A DNA stretch of 9,465 nucleotides from Caulobacter sp. (GTDB taxonomy: Bacteria > Pseudomonadota > Alphaproteobacteria > Caulobacterales > Caulobacteraceae): the NCBI GenBank assembly GCA_028291125.1, contig JAQGIN010000051.1:1-9465 (forward strand), read 5' to 3'. The notes beneath the pieces were generated by a model, which was not told the DNA's origin, did no database searches, and saw nothing but the letters and a program-made list of their open reading frames with translations. Both the position numbers and the translations under genes were made by a program. This document shows, one piece after another, positions 1 through 7,190 of this stretch. The first letter of the stretch is position 1. Each line of letters opens with the position of its first letter.

Positions 1-424
1 GGCCGTAATAGCCCTGGTGCGGCGCGTAGGTGGTGACGGCGGTCAGGGCCATGGCCCAGGCCTTGGGATTGACCCACTGGAAGGCGGCGGCCTGCCAGAA
101 GGTCATCGGCTTGGCCTCGGGATCGCCCGGCTTCAGCCCACCCTTGGCGGTGGCGATATGCCAGGCCAGGTACAGCAGATAGGCCGCGCCGACCCATTTG
201 AGGATCGCGTAGAGCACCGGAAAGGCCGCGAACACCGCGCCCAGGCCCCAGCCCATGGCCAGCACCATGAAGCCCAGGCCGGCGCTGATCCCGAGGATAT
301 GGGCCGCCGTGCGTCGCACCCCGAAATTGGCGCCGGAGGCCAGCAGCATCATGTTGTTGGGTCCCGGCGTGCCGGCGGTGGCGAAGGCGAACAGGACGAA
401 GGCGAGCAGCAGATCGGCGGTCAT
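1..424 (-). CDS. LysE/RhtB family amino-acid exporter (partial, C-terminus off window)
   Basis: This is an inner-membrane exporter of the LysE/RhtB family, which pumps amino acids or their derivatives out of the cell. I translated the minus strand from the ATG at 424 and it stays open for 141 codons to the window edge. The family hallmark TPGPNN is at residues 19-24, between hydrophobic segments, and FQWVNPKAWAMAL lies near the right end of the visible part, as in family members. The overall pattern resembles E. coli EamB (YfiK, cysteine/O-acetylserine exporter), but the substrate cannot be assigned. AAAGGG at 432-437 (minus) is 7 nt before the ATG and supports this start. The gene is divergent from the MocR-type regulator at 522, which is its probable controller. 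About a third of the usual length of roughly 200 aa is missing beyond the edge. Confidence 0.93.
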   Translation of the reverse strand, partial: MTADLLLAFVLFAFATAGTPGPNNMMLLASGANFGVRRTAAHILGISAGLGFMVLAMGWGLGAVFAAFPVLYAILKWVGAAYLLYLAWHIATAKGGLKPGDPEAKPMTFWQAAAFQWVNPKAWAMALTAVTTYAPHQGYYG

Positions 425-445
425 GAGACAACCCTTTGGAACGAG

Positions 446-507
446 ATTGTCACACTCATCATTTCGATTGAAATAGGAGTCAAAGGCAATATTGTACTAG
501 TGACAAT
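446..507. promoter_or_regulatory. Candidate operator in the divergent exporter/MocR promoter region
   Basis: The 97-bp gap between the divergent genes is AT-rich for this genome and full of symmetry. ATTGTCAC (446-453) and its exact reverse complement GTGACAAT (500-507) form an 8-bp inverted repeat. A further ATTGT (491-495) makes a local inverted repeat, ATTGT-N7-ACAAT, at 491-507. Between them ATTTC-GATT-GAAAT (461-474) is another small palindrome. Repeated half-sites in the gap next to a divergent target are typical of MocR regulators. That this is the binding site is inferred. Confidence 0.5.
468..495 (+). promoter_or_regulatory. Candidate promoter for the MocR-type regulator gene
   Basis: TTGAAA (468-473) and TATTGT (490-495) are spaced by 16 bp and resemble -35 and -10 boxes of a housekeeping promoter reading toward the regulator. 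The -10 overlaps the ATTGT half-site, which would suit autoregulation. The match is moderate. No convincing exporter promoter could be placed on the other strand. Confidence 0.35.
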
Positions 508-521
508 TATCAGGAGCCGCC

Positions 522-1916
522 ATGGCCGACTGGACCCCGACCCTCGCCGACGCCGCCGGCCCGCTCTATGAGCGCCTGGTCGCCGCCCTGCGCCGCGACA
601 TCGCCGCCGGGACCCTGGCCCCGGGCGCCCGCCTGCCGCCGCAGCGCGACCTGGCCCACCGGCTGAAGCTGGGCCTGGGCACCGTCACCCGCGCCTATGT
701 CGAGGCCGAGCGTCAGGGCCTGGTCGTCGCCCAGGTCGGCCGCGGCAGCTTCGTGGCCGGCGGCGGCGCGGCGCGGGGGCCGGAGGCGAGCGCGGCCGGC
801 GCCATCAATCTGAGCCAGAACATCGCCCCCACCGGCCCGGCCGCCGCGCGGATCTCCGACACCCTGGCGCGGCTGCGGCGGCGCGGCGACCTGGCCGAGC
901 ATGTCGCCTACGCCCCGTCGGCCGGGCTGGAGACGCAGCGCCGGGCCGGGGCCGCCTGGCTGGCCCGCAGCGCCGGGCTGGAGGGCGCCGATTGGACGCG
1001 GCTGCTCTGCTGCGCCGGAGCCCAGCAGGGCCTGGCCCTGACCCTGTCGACCCTGTGCCGGCCGGGCGACACCCTGCTGTGCGAGGCGGCGACCTTTCCC
1101 GGCGTCAAGGCCCTGGCCGAGCAGCTGGGCCTGTCGCTGACCGGCGTGGCCATGGACGCGCAGGGCCTGCTGCCCGAGGCCCTCGACCGCGCCGCCGCCG
1201 GCGGCGCGCGGGTGCTGTCGGTGCTGCCCACCCTGCAAAACCCCACCGGCCGGATCATGAGCGCGGCGCGGCGGGCCGAGATCGTCGCCGTCGCCCGCAA
1301 GCACGACCTGTGGATCGTCGAGGACGACATCTACGCCGTCTTCGCCCGGGACGAGGACGGGGGCGGGCCGACGCCGCTGGCGGTGCTGGCGCCCGAGCGG
1401 ACCTTCTATGTCTCCGGGGTGTCGAAATCCCTGGCCCCGGGCCTGCGGGCCGGTTTCGTCATGGCCCCGTCGGTCGAGCAGCTGGAGCGCCTGCTGCGGG
1501 TGGTTCGCGCCCTGTCCTATGCTCCGCCCAATTTCGGCGGCCTGATCGCCACCCAGTGGATCGAGGACGGCGCGGCCGACGCCATCGCCGCCGAGATCCG
1601 CGCCGAGCTGGGCCAGCGCCTGGCCCTGGCCCGCACCCTCCTCGGCCCGGCCCTGGAGACCCCGGCCTGCGCCTTCAGCCCGCACCTGTGGCTGCCGATG
1701 AGCGAGCTGGAGGCCGAGAAGGTGGCCGGCCGCGCCCTGCGCGGCGGCGTCGAACTGACCCCGCCGTCGTCGCCGATCCTCGACGGCCGCCTGATCGGCG
1801 GCCTGCGACTGTGCCTGGGGGCGGTCCCGGACCGGGCGACGCTGGAGCGGGGGCTGCTGACGGTGAGGAGCGCGCTGTCGGCGGAGGTGGAGGATCGGTC
1901 TAGGGCGGTGATTTAG
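522..1916 (+). CDS. MocR-type transcriptional regulator (GntR wHTH plus PLP aminotransferase-like domain)
   Basis: This is a 464-aa MocR-family regulator: an N-terminal GntR winged helix for DNA binding joined to a fold-type I aminotransferase-like domain that binds pyridoxal phosphate as an effector sensor. The winged helix spans about residues 13-80, with the typical PLPPQRDLA-like segment near 38-45 and the wing GRGSFVAGG near 74-82. The PLP domain has the NPTG motif at 240-243, the cofactor-binding Asp in VEDDIY at 266-271, and SGVSKSLAPGLRAG with the Schiff-base lysine at 302 and an arginine at 309. All key PLP residues are present, so it probably binds PLP. AGGAG at 512-516 lies 5 nt before the ATG and fixes the start. 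It probably regulates the divergent exporter and itself; the effector is unknown. It could be an active aminotransferase, but the N-terminal wHTH argues for a regulator. Confidence 0.95.
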   Translation: MADWTPTLADAAGPLYERLVAALRRDIAAGTLAPGARLPPQRDLAHRLKLGLGTVTRAYVEAERQGLVVAQVGRGSFVAGGGAARGPEASAAGAINLSQNIAPTGPAAARISDTLARLRRRGDLAEHVAYAPSAGLETQRRAGAAWLARSAGLEGADWTRLLCCAGAQQGLALTLSTLCRPGDTLLCEAATFPGVKALAEQLGLSLTGVAMDAQGLLPEALDRAAAGGARVLSVLPTLQNPTGRIMSAARRAEIVAVARKHDLWIVEDDIYAVFARDEDGGGPTPLAVLAPERTFYVSGVSKSLAPGLRAGFVMAPSVEQLERLLRVVRALSYAPPNFGGLIATQWIEDGAADAIAAEIRAELGQRLALARTLLGPALETPACAFSPHLWLPMSELEAEKVAGRALRGGVELTPPSSPILDGRLIGGLRLCLGAVPDRATLERGLLTVRSALSAEVEDRSRAVI

Positions 1917-1951
1917 AGCGCTTCCCCGCTGCCCATCCCCCCAAAAAGCGT

Positions 1952-2085
1952 CCGTCATTCCCGCCCTTGTGGCGGGAACCCCTCACTCCACCGCAGGTGC
2001 GGGAGGGGCGGCGTGCGCGCGCACGCCGCTGGCGCTTCACGTGCGGCTGAACCAGGGGTTCTCGCCACAAGGGCGAGAATGACGG
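1952..2085. repeat. 134-bp palindromic element, family A copy 1 (nested hairpins)
   Basis: The element is bounded by 32-nt terminal inverted repeats (1952-1983 and 2054-2085) matching at 30 of 32 positions, with CCGTCATTC at the outer end. Each arm contains its own hairpin: 8-bp stems around CTTGT on the left (1958-1978) and ACAAG on the right (2059-2079). The 70-bp interior holds a perfect 22-bp palindrome at 2008-2029. It lies 35 bp after the MocR stop and 31 bp after the ispG stop, so it separates two convergent genes and could end transcription from both sides. The second copy at 7761-7894 has the same length and orientation. A short reading frame that starts inside it is an artefact. Confidence 0.9.
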
Positions 2086-2116
2086 TGTATAAAAGGACAG
2101 CGAGTGCGCCGCCCCC

Positions 2117-3256
2117 CTACTCCGCCGCGATCGCTTCCGACGCTTCCGCCGCCTTCAGCTCCGCCGCGCGCTGTTCGACCAGTTCGACGATGTGGTCGAT
2201 CATGCCGTCGTTGGACTGCTTGTGGTCGGCCTTGCCGGCCATGTAGACCATGCCCGAGCCCGCCCCGCCGCCGGTGAAGCCGAGGTCGGTCATCAGCGCC
2301 TCGCCGGGGCCGTTGACCACGCAGCCGATGATCGACAGCGACATCGGCTGGGAGATGTGGGCCAGGCGCGCTTCAAGCGCCTCCACCGTCTTGATGACGT
2401 TGAAGCCCTGCCGGGCGCAGGACGGGCAGGCGATGATGTTGACGCCGCGGTGGCGCAGGCCCAGCGACTTCAAGATATCGAAGCCGACCTTGATCTCCTC
2501 GACCGGGTCGGCGGCCAGCGACACGCGGATGGTGTCGCCGATGCCGGCCCATAGCATCGAGCCGATGCCGATCGACGACTTCACCGTGCCGGTGCGCAGG
2601 GCCCCGGCCTCGGTGACGCCCAGATGCAGCGGGCAGTCGATGCGCTCGGACAGCTGGTGATAGGCGGCCACCGTCATGAACGGATCGGACGCCTTCACGC
2701 TGATCTTGAACTCGTGGAAGTCGTGATCCTGCAGGATGCGGGCGTGGTTGAGGGCGCTCTCGACCATGGCGTCGGGGCACGGCTCGCCGTATTTTTCCAG
2801 CAGCTCGCGCTCCAGGGAGCCGGCGTTGACGCCGATCCGCATCGAGCAGCCGTGATCGCGGGCCGCCTGGATGACGTCGCGCACCCGGTCGGCCGAGCCG
2901 ATATTGCCCGGATTGATCCGCAGGCAGGCGGCGCCGGCCTGGGCCGCCTCGATGCCGCGCTTGTAGTGGAAGTGGATGTCGGCGACGAGCGGCACGCGCG
3001 ACTCGCGGGCGATGGTCTTGAAGGCGGCGGTCGACTCCACATCGGGACAGGACACCCGGACGATGTCGGCCCCGGCCTCCTCCAGCTGGCGGATCTGCTC
3101 CAGGGTGGCGGCCGCGTCGCTGGTCAGGGTGTTGGTCATCGACTGGACGGTGATCGGCGCGTCGCCGCCCACCTCGACCGTACCGACACGGATCTTGCGC
3201 GACTTGCGGCGCTCGATCGAGCGCCACGGACGAAGGTGGGTGTGGTCAGCGGCCAT
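2117..3256 (-). CDS. ispG: 4-hydroxy-3-methylbut-2-enyl diphosphate synthase (IspG/GcpE)
   Basis: IspG converts 2-C-methyl-erythritol 2,4-cyclodiphosphate to HMBPP, the penultimate step of the non-mevalonate isoprenoid pathway, in the cytoplasm with a [4Fe-4S] cluster. The 379-aa protein begins with the family-typical RRKSRKIRVG segment (residues 16-25), followed by GGDAPITVQSMTNT and a TIM-barrel region. The cluster ligands are visible: Cys277 and Cys280 in ACPSC, Cys312 in GCVVNGPGEA, and Glu319. They are shifted by a constant 7 residues from E. coli Cys270, Cys273, Cys305 and Glu312. The C-terminus ends in an Ala/Glu-rich stretch. It follows the RodZ-like gene on the same strand, as in E. 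coli (rodZ-ispG), but a 283-bp gap containing a palindromic element separates them, so it may have its own promoter. The Shine-Dalgarno is weak. Confidence 0.97.
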   Translation of the reverse strand: MAADHTHLRPWRSIERRKSRKIRVGTVEVGGDAPITVQSMTNTLTSDAAATLEQIRQLEEAGADIVRVSCPDVESTAAFKTIARESRVPLVADIHFHYKRGIEAAQAGAACLRINPGNIGSADRVRDVIQAARDHGCSMRIGVNAGSLERELLEKYGEPCPDAMVESALNHARILQDHDFHEFKISVKASDPFMTVAAYHQLSERIDCPLHLGVTEAGALRTGTVKSSIGIGSMLWAGIGDTIRVSLAADPVEEIKVGFDILKSLGLRHRGVNIIACPSCARQGFNVIKTVEALEARLAHISQPMSLSIIGCVVNGPGEALMTDLGFTGGGAGSGMVYMAGKADHKQSNDGMIDHIVELVEQRAAELKAAEASEAIAAE

Positions 3257-3539
3257 GGACCGAACCTAAGGCTTTTGCGGCCAATTCCCAAGAGCGGCGC
3301 GCGAGGTTTTCGGGGGGGGGTTGAAGAGATGTGGCGCTGCGGCCCATCAGGTTAGGGATGGAGGTTCCGCCCCACCGCCGCCTTCCTCGCCCTTGTGGCG
3401 AGGACCCATCGTTCAGCCGCAAAGACCGCACCGAACCCGGTAAGGCGGAGGTGACCCCACCCTGGATCCTCGCCACAAGGGCGAGGAAGGCGGGCTGAAG
3501 AATGGAAGTGAGGCTGAATGGAAGCGAGGAGGAAAGCGC
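3257..3539. other. rodZ-ispG intergenic region
   Basis: No gene is visible in this 283-bp gap. It holds the palindromic element at 3378-3493, a run of nine G at 3312-3320 (C on the ispG sense strand, about 55 bp before its ATG), and an imperfect 16-bp tandem duplication at 3501-3532 (13 of 16 matching) just after the rodZ-like stop. I could not place a convincing ispG promoter or a Shine-Dalgarno stronger than AGG. Confidence 0.6.
3378..3493. repeat. Palindromic element related to family A (nested hairpins, different interior)
   Basis: Two inverted arms of 30 nt (3378-3407 and 3464-3493) match at 29 of 30 positions. Each contains a nested hairpin with an 8-bp stem, TCCTCGCC/GGCGAGGA, around CTTGT on the left (3384-3404) and ACAAG on the right (3467-3487). 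The hairpin core CGCCCTTGTGGCG is shared with the 134-bp elements, but the outer ends and the 56-bp interior are not. It begins 47 bp after the stop of the RodZ-like gene on the minus strand and precedes ispG, so it may act as a 3' end or processing site between the two. Confidence 0.85.
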
Positions 3540-4613
3540 CTAGGTCGCCGGCGGCGCGGGGGCCGGCGGGGACACCGCCGCAGCGGCCGGCGCCGGCGCC
3601 GCCGGCGGGGCCGGGGTCAGCTTGGCCAGGGTGGTCTGGGCGCTGGTCAGGCGGCCGGTCAGCACGCCGCGGGTGAAGACGTCGAAGGCGGTGGGGTCGG
3701 AGACCTCGGCCGTCAGGCCGGCCACGGCCGGCACCCGGAAGGCTTCGCCGGGAACCAGGAGCTTGGCGAAATAGACCGAGCCGTCGGGGCGGTGCACCAG
3801 CAGCCAGCCGGACTTGCGGGCCTGCAGCACGACGCCCGTGCCCTCGCCGGACGGCGGGCCGTGGACCGGGCCCTTGGCCTGGAACGGCGTCCCCAGCACC
3901 GGGGCTTGGCTGACGTCGATGACGCCTTCGCCGCGCGCTTCCGAGGCCAGGCGCTCCTTCAGTGCGGCGCCGGCGGCGTCGGCCGAGCCGCCATTGGCGG
4001 CGGCGGCGGCCAGGCCGGGCGTGACATAGGGGGCGGGGGTGGTCGATTCGACCGGGGCCGGCAGCGGCGCGCCGAGCGACACCGCCCCGCCGTTGGCGGC
4101 GGGGGTTCCGGTCGCCTGCTGGGCCAGGGCCGGCTCGACATGGCTGGGCCGCTCGATCTGGGCCATGGCCCGTTGGGCGACGTTCCACAGCAGGATGGCG
4201 GCGACGATCAGGCAGCCGCCGATCAGGATCAGGCCCAGCCGCGGGTCGCGTTCGGGCCGCACGCCGACCGGGGCGCGCAGGGCGTCGTTGTCGTCGGGGT
4301 TCTCGACGCGGAAGCGCGACACGGCGGCCTCGCCGTCGAGGCCCAGATACTTGGCGTAGGAGCGGATGTAGCCGACGGTGAACGGGCGCGAGGGCAGGTC
4401 GTCCAGGCGCATCTCCTCGATGGCCTCGACATAGCTCTGGCGGATGCGGGTGGAGTCGGCGACGTCGCGCGGGGTCAGGTGGCGGGCCAGGCGGGCCGTG
4501 CGCAGGGCGGATCCGACGTCGGGACCATCGCCGATCGACGGCGGGCCGGCGGGCGTCGTGGGCTCGTCCGGAGCGCTATGCAGATGCGTCACCCTGCCCG
4601 TGTCCAGCGGCAT
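3540..4613 (-). CDS. rodZ: RodZ-like cell-shape protein (HTH, single TM, DUF4115-type C-terminus)
   Basis: RodZ is a bitopic inner-membrane protein that links the MreB cytoskeleton to the wall elongation machinery. The 357-aa product has the family layout: a cytoplasmic RodZ-type helix-turn-helix at about residues 33-102 (GSALRTARLARHLTPRDVAD, then FTVGYIRSYAKYLGLD), one membrane segment at about 126-146, a long Ala/Pro-rich linker, and a periplasmic domain at about 258-332 resembling DUF4115, followed by a Pro/Ala tail. The HTH of RodZ binds MreB rather than DNA in studied bacteria. Position just upstream of ispG matches E. coli. A good promoter lies at 4691-4716. The Shine-Dalgarno is modest (AGGGA, 11 nt before the ATG). 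An HTH regulator of another kind is possible, but the TM and C-terminal domain favour RodZ. Confidence 0.88.
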   Translation of the reverse strand: MPLDTGRVTHLHSAPDEPTTPAGPPSIGDGPDVGSALRTARLARHLTPRDVADSTRIRQSYVEAIEEMRLDDLPSRPFTVGYIRSYAKYLGLDGEAAVSRFRVENPDDNDALRAPVGVRPERDPRLGLILIGGCLIVAAILLWNVAQRAMAQIERPSHVEPALAQQATGTPAANGGAVSLGAPLPAPVESTTPAPYVTPGLAAAAANGGSADAAGAALKERLASEARGEGVIDVSQAPVLGTPFQAKGPVHGPPSGEGTGVVLQARKSGWLLVHRPDGSVYFAKLLVPGEAFRVPAVAGLTAEVSDPTAFDVFTRGVLTGRLTSAQTTLAKLTPAPPAAPAPAAAAVSPPAPAPPAT

Positions 4614-4690
4614 GGCCAGCCAAATCCCTAAATTTCCGCGCCAACGCGCGAACGCCTCACCCCGTGTGACACGAGAACCCTTAATACTTG

Positions 4691-4716
4691 ATTGTAGCTT
4701 CGGAGATAGCTGTCAA
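4691..4716 (-). promoter_or_regulatory. Promoter of the RodZ-like gene (Caulobacter housekeeping type)
   Basis: On the minus strand TTGACA (4716-4711) is followed after 12 nt by GCTACAAT (4698-4691). This closely fits the Caulobacter housekeeping sigma consensus TTGACG-N10-14-GCTANAWC, with one mismatch in the -10 part. It lies in a 145-bp AT-richer gap and would start transcription roughly 70 nt before the ATG, leaving a leader with a small GC-rich hairpin. It would let rodZ be transcribed separately from ptsP. Confidence 0.7.
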
Positions 4717-4758
4717 ATACAATTTCGCGAAGGCCAAGCTTGTCTAGTCGCGATGAGA

Positions 4759-7023
4759 TCAAACCGCCACATAGAGCTTGCGGGCCAAGGTTTCGATCTC
4801 GCCGCGCAGGCTGCCGGCCGAACCCTTGAGCAGGGCCTCGACATTGCGCCGGGCGGCTTCACGATCGCAGGACAGCACCATCTGCTTGACCGGTCCGATG
4901 CCGGCCGGCGGCATCGACAAACGGTCGAAACCCAAGGCCACCAAGGCGAAAGCCTCCAGCGGACGCCCCGCCATCTCGCCGCACACCGACACCGGCGTGC
5001 CGGTGTCGGCGCAGGCCTGCTGGATGGTCTTCAGGGCCCGCAGAGCGGCCGGCGACAGCGGATCGTAGCGGTCCGACACCCGCGGATTGCCGCGATCGGC
5101 GGCGAACAGGTACTGCATCAGATCATTGGTGCCGACCGAAACGAAGTCAGTCATCGGCAAGAGCGCGTCGAGATGCCACAGCAGACTGGGGGCCTCGATC
5201 ATCGCCCCGACGTCCAGACGGGCCGGCGCCGGGCGGCCGCGCTTCAGCGCCCAGGCCACCTCCTGGTCGACGAAGGCCCGGGCGGCCCGGAATTCGTCGA
5301 CATTGGCCACCAGCGGGAACATGATTTGCAGCTCGCGGCCCTTGGCGGCCTTGATCAGGGCGCGGATCTGCATGCGCAGCAGGGCCGGCCGATCCAGCCC
5401 CATGCGGATGGCGCGCCAGCCCAGGGCCGGATTGTCCTCGCGCTCCAGCTCCATGTACGGCAGCAGCTTGTCGCCGCCGAGATCCAGGGTGCGGAAGGTC
5501 ACCGGCATGCCGTTGGCCGCCTCCAGCACCTTCTCATAGAGCAGGGTCTGGGCCTCGAGCCGGGGCATCTCCTCGGCGACCATGAACTGGAACTCGGTGC
5601 GGAACAGGCCGATGCCCTCGGCCCCGGTCTCGCCGAGGATGTCGAGGTCCACCGCCAGGCCGGCGTTCATCAGCAGGGTGATCTTGGCCCCGTCGCGGGT
5701 GAAGGCGGGGGTGTCGCGCAGGCGGGCGAACTCGGCCTTGCGCTGGGCGCGGACCTCCATCCTCGCCCGCAGCGCCTTGACCACGTCGGGCCGCGGCCGC
5801 AGCCAGGCCTCGGCGGTCTCGGCGTCGACCACCACCGGATCGCCCTCGCTGACCCGGTCGCGCAGGCCTGGCAGGCGGCCGACGCAGGGGATGTCCAGGG
5901 CTCGGGCGACGATGCCGGCGTGACTGGCGGCCGAGCCTTCCTCCAGCAGGATGCCCTTCAGCTTGGTGCGGTCGTATTCCAGCAGGTCGGCGGGGCCGAG
6001 GTTGCGGGCGATGAGGATGGCGTCCTCCGGCAGCACCCGGGCGACGTGGCCGTCGCCCGACAGGTGGCGCAGCAGCCGGTCGTTGAGGTCCTCCAGATCG
6101 TGCAGCCGCTCGCGCAGATAGGGGTCGCGGGCCTGGCCCAGGCGGGCGCGGTGTTCGGAGCGCACCCGCTCGACCGCCGCCTCGGCGGTCAGGCCCGAGC
6201 GCACCGCCTCCTGCAGGCTGCGGTTCCAGCCACGGTCGTGGGCGAACATCCGGTAGGTCTCGAGCACCTCGTACGAGGCCCCGACCAGGCCGTGCTGGCC
6301 CTCCAGCATCTCGTCGATCTGCCCCTGCAGGGCCTCGACGGCGGCGTTGAGCTTGACCTCCTCGGCCGCGGCGTCGTCGGACAGCAGCTGCTCGGGGGCC
6401 ACCGGCTGCTCGTGCAGCACCGCCACGCCGTAAGCGAGACCTTCCGCGAATCGCGCGCCCTTCAGCCGCTCGGGCTTGTGCGGGGCGAGTTCGACGTCCT
6501 TCAGCTCGTCCAGGCCCAACAGGTCGCCGGCGCTGACCATCTCGGCCAGGACCATGGCGATGATCTGCAGATCCTCGACCTCCTCCTCGCCATAGACCCG
6601 CTCGGTGCGGTTCTGGACGACCAGCACCCCGATCGAGCGGCCGCCGCGCAACAGCGGCACGGCCAGGAAGGCGTGATACGGGTCTTCGCCGGTTTCCGGC
6701 CGGTAGGCGAAGGCCGGGTGGTTGGGGGCGTCCGACAGGTTCAGCGGCCGGCCGATGCGCATGGTCTCGCCGACCAGGCCCTCGCCGGGCTTCATCCGCG
6801 TGACGTGGACGGCCTCGGGGGCCAGACCCTCGGTGGCGAACAGTTCGAGGTCGCCCGAGGCGCGGCGCAGATAGATCGAGCAGACCTCGGCGACCATCGA
6901 CACGGCGATGGTGCGCACCACCATGTTGAGCTTGGCCTGGGCGGGACCGCCGCCGGCCATCGCCTCGCGAATCTGCCGAAGCAGACTGCGGGGTCCCCGA
7001 ACGGCGATGCCGGACGCTGCCAT
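4759..7023 (-). CDS. ptsP: Phosphoenolpyruvate-protein phosphotransferase EI-Ntr (PtsP)
   Basis: PtsP takes phosphate from phosphoenolpyruvate and passes it to NPr, starting the nitrogen-related PTS. In Caulobacter crescentus this cascade responds to glutamine through the GAF domain and influences (p)ppGpp via SpoT. The 754-aa protein has an N-terminal GAF domain (about residues 25-170), an EI N-terminal helical domain (about 190-320), the swivelling domain with the phosphorylated His368 in ASHAGIVARAL, and a PEP-binding TIM barrel (about 440-720) with GIGLFRTEF at 470-478, RTLDLGGDK from 511, and the catalytic Cys681 in VSVCGEMAG. The length and the GAF domain separate it from sugar EI (PtsI, about 575 aa). 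AGGAG is 14 nt before the ATG, farther than ideal, so the exact start is slightly uncertain. No intrinsic terminator was seen after its stop. Confidence 0.97.
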   Translation of the reverse strand: MAASGIAVRGPRSLLRQIREAMAGGGPAQAKLNMVVRTIAVSMVAEVCSIYLRRASGDLELFATEGLAPEAVHVTRMKPGEGLVGETMRIGRPLNLSDAPNHPAFAYRPETGEDPYHAFLAVPLLRGGRSIGVLVVQNRTERVYGEEEVEDLQIIAMVLAEMVSAGDLLGLDELKDVELAPHKPERLKGARFAEGLAYGVAVLHEQPVAPEQLLSDDAAAEEVKLNAAVEALQGQIDEMLEGQHGLVGASYEVLETYRMFAHDRGWNRSLQEAVRSGLTAEAAVERVRSEHRARLGQARDPYLRERLHDLEDLNDRLLRHLSGDGHVARVLPEDAILIARNLGPADLLEYDRTKLKGILLEEGSAASHAGIVARALDIPCVGRLPGLRDRVSEGDPVVVDAETAEAWLRPRPDVVKALRARMEVRAQRKAEFARLRDTPAFTRDGAKITLLMNAGLAVDLDILGETGAEGIGLFRTEFQFMVAEEMPRLEAQTLLYEKVLEAANGMPVTFRTLDLGGDKLLPYMELEREDNPALGWRAIRMGLDRPALLRMQIRALIKAAKGRELQIMFPLVANVDEFRAARAFVDQEVAWALKRGRPAPARLDVGAMIEAPSLLWHLDALLPMTDFVSVGTNDLMQYLFAADRGNPRVSDRYDPLSPAALRALKTIQQACADTGTPVSVCGEMAGRPLEAFALVALGFDRLSMPPAGIGPVKQMVLSCDREAARRNVEALLKGSAGSLRGEIETLARKLYVAV

Positions 7024-7056
7024 GACGCTTGCGCGCTCTCCTGTGTCTCCAGAGGC

Positions 7057-7092
7057 GCTATAGCAGATTTCACGCGCCGCACAGCCTGTGCG
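7057..7092 (-). promoter_or_regulatory. Candidate ptsP promoter with overlapping palindrome
   Basis: GCTATAGC (7057-7064) matches the Caulobacter -10 consensus GCTANAWC at 7 of 8 positions and lies 33 bp before the ptsP ATG. The -35 region is poor. A perfect 7-bp inverted repeat with a one-base centre, CGCACAG-C-CTGTGCG (7078-7092), overlaps the expected -35 and could be an operator. Regulator unknown. Confidence 0.4.
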
Positions 7093-7127
7093 CGCAGGTC
7101 GTTTCCGCTTTGCCGGCCGGCGCCCGC

Positions 7128-7159
7128 AAAAAGCGCCGCCCCTCGGGAAGGGGCGGCGC
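7128..7159 (-). terminator. Intrinsic terminator of the glycine-zipper gene
   Basis: Read on the minus strand, GCGCCGCCCCT pairs perfectly with AGGGGCGGCGC (7133-7159) around a 5-nt loop and is followed by five T (7132-7128). It starts 31 nt after the TAA of the gene at 7191. An 11-bp GC-rich stem plus U-tract is the standard form of a Rho-independent terminator. It insulates ptsP from this upstream gene. Confidence 0.92.
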
Positions 7160-7190
7160 GATCTGTCGGTCTCGGGTCGGGGGCTAGGGT

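Noticed and set aside
510..1958. Open frame of 482 codons on the minus strand
   Set aside because: It is an antisense shadow of the MocR gene: Arg/Gly/Gln/Ala-rich with no recognisable motif, while the plus strand has wHTH and PLP motifs.
2013..2246. Short plus-strand frame starting MRAHAAGASRAAEPGVLATR
   Set aside because: It begins inside the 134-bp repeat and runs into antisense ispG. The similar peptide from 7822 comes from the other repeat copy, so it is a repeat artefact.
3312..3320. Run of nine G as a phase-variation tract
   Set aside because: It is not in a coding region and has no clear relation to a promoter of ispG, a housekeeping gene that would not be expected to phase vary. 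Probably chance in GC-rich DNA.
3501..3532. 16-bp imperfect tandem repeat after the RodZ-like stop
   Set aside because: Only two copies with 13 of 16 matches, and no functional context.
4614..4758. Terminator after ptsP
   Set aside because: Only weak self-complementary bits and no hairpin with a following T-tract were found; the region is better explained as the rodZ promoter.
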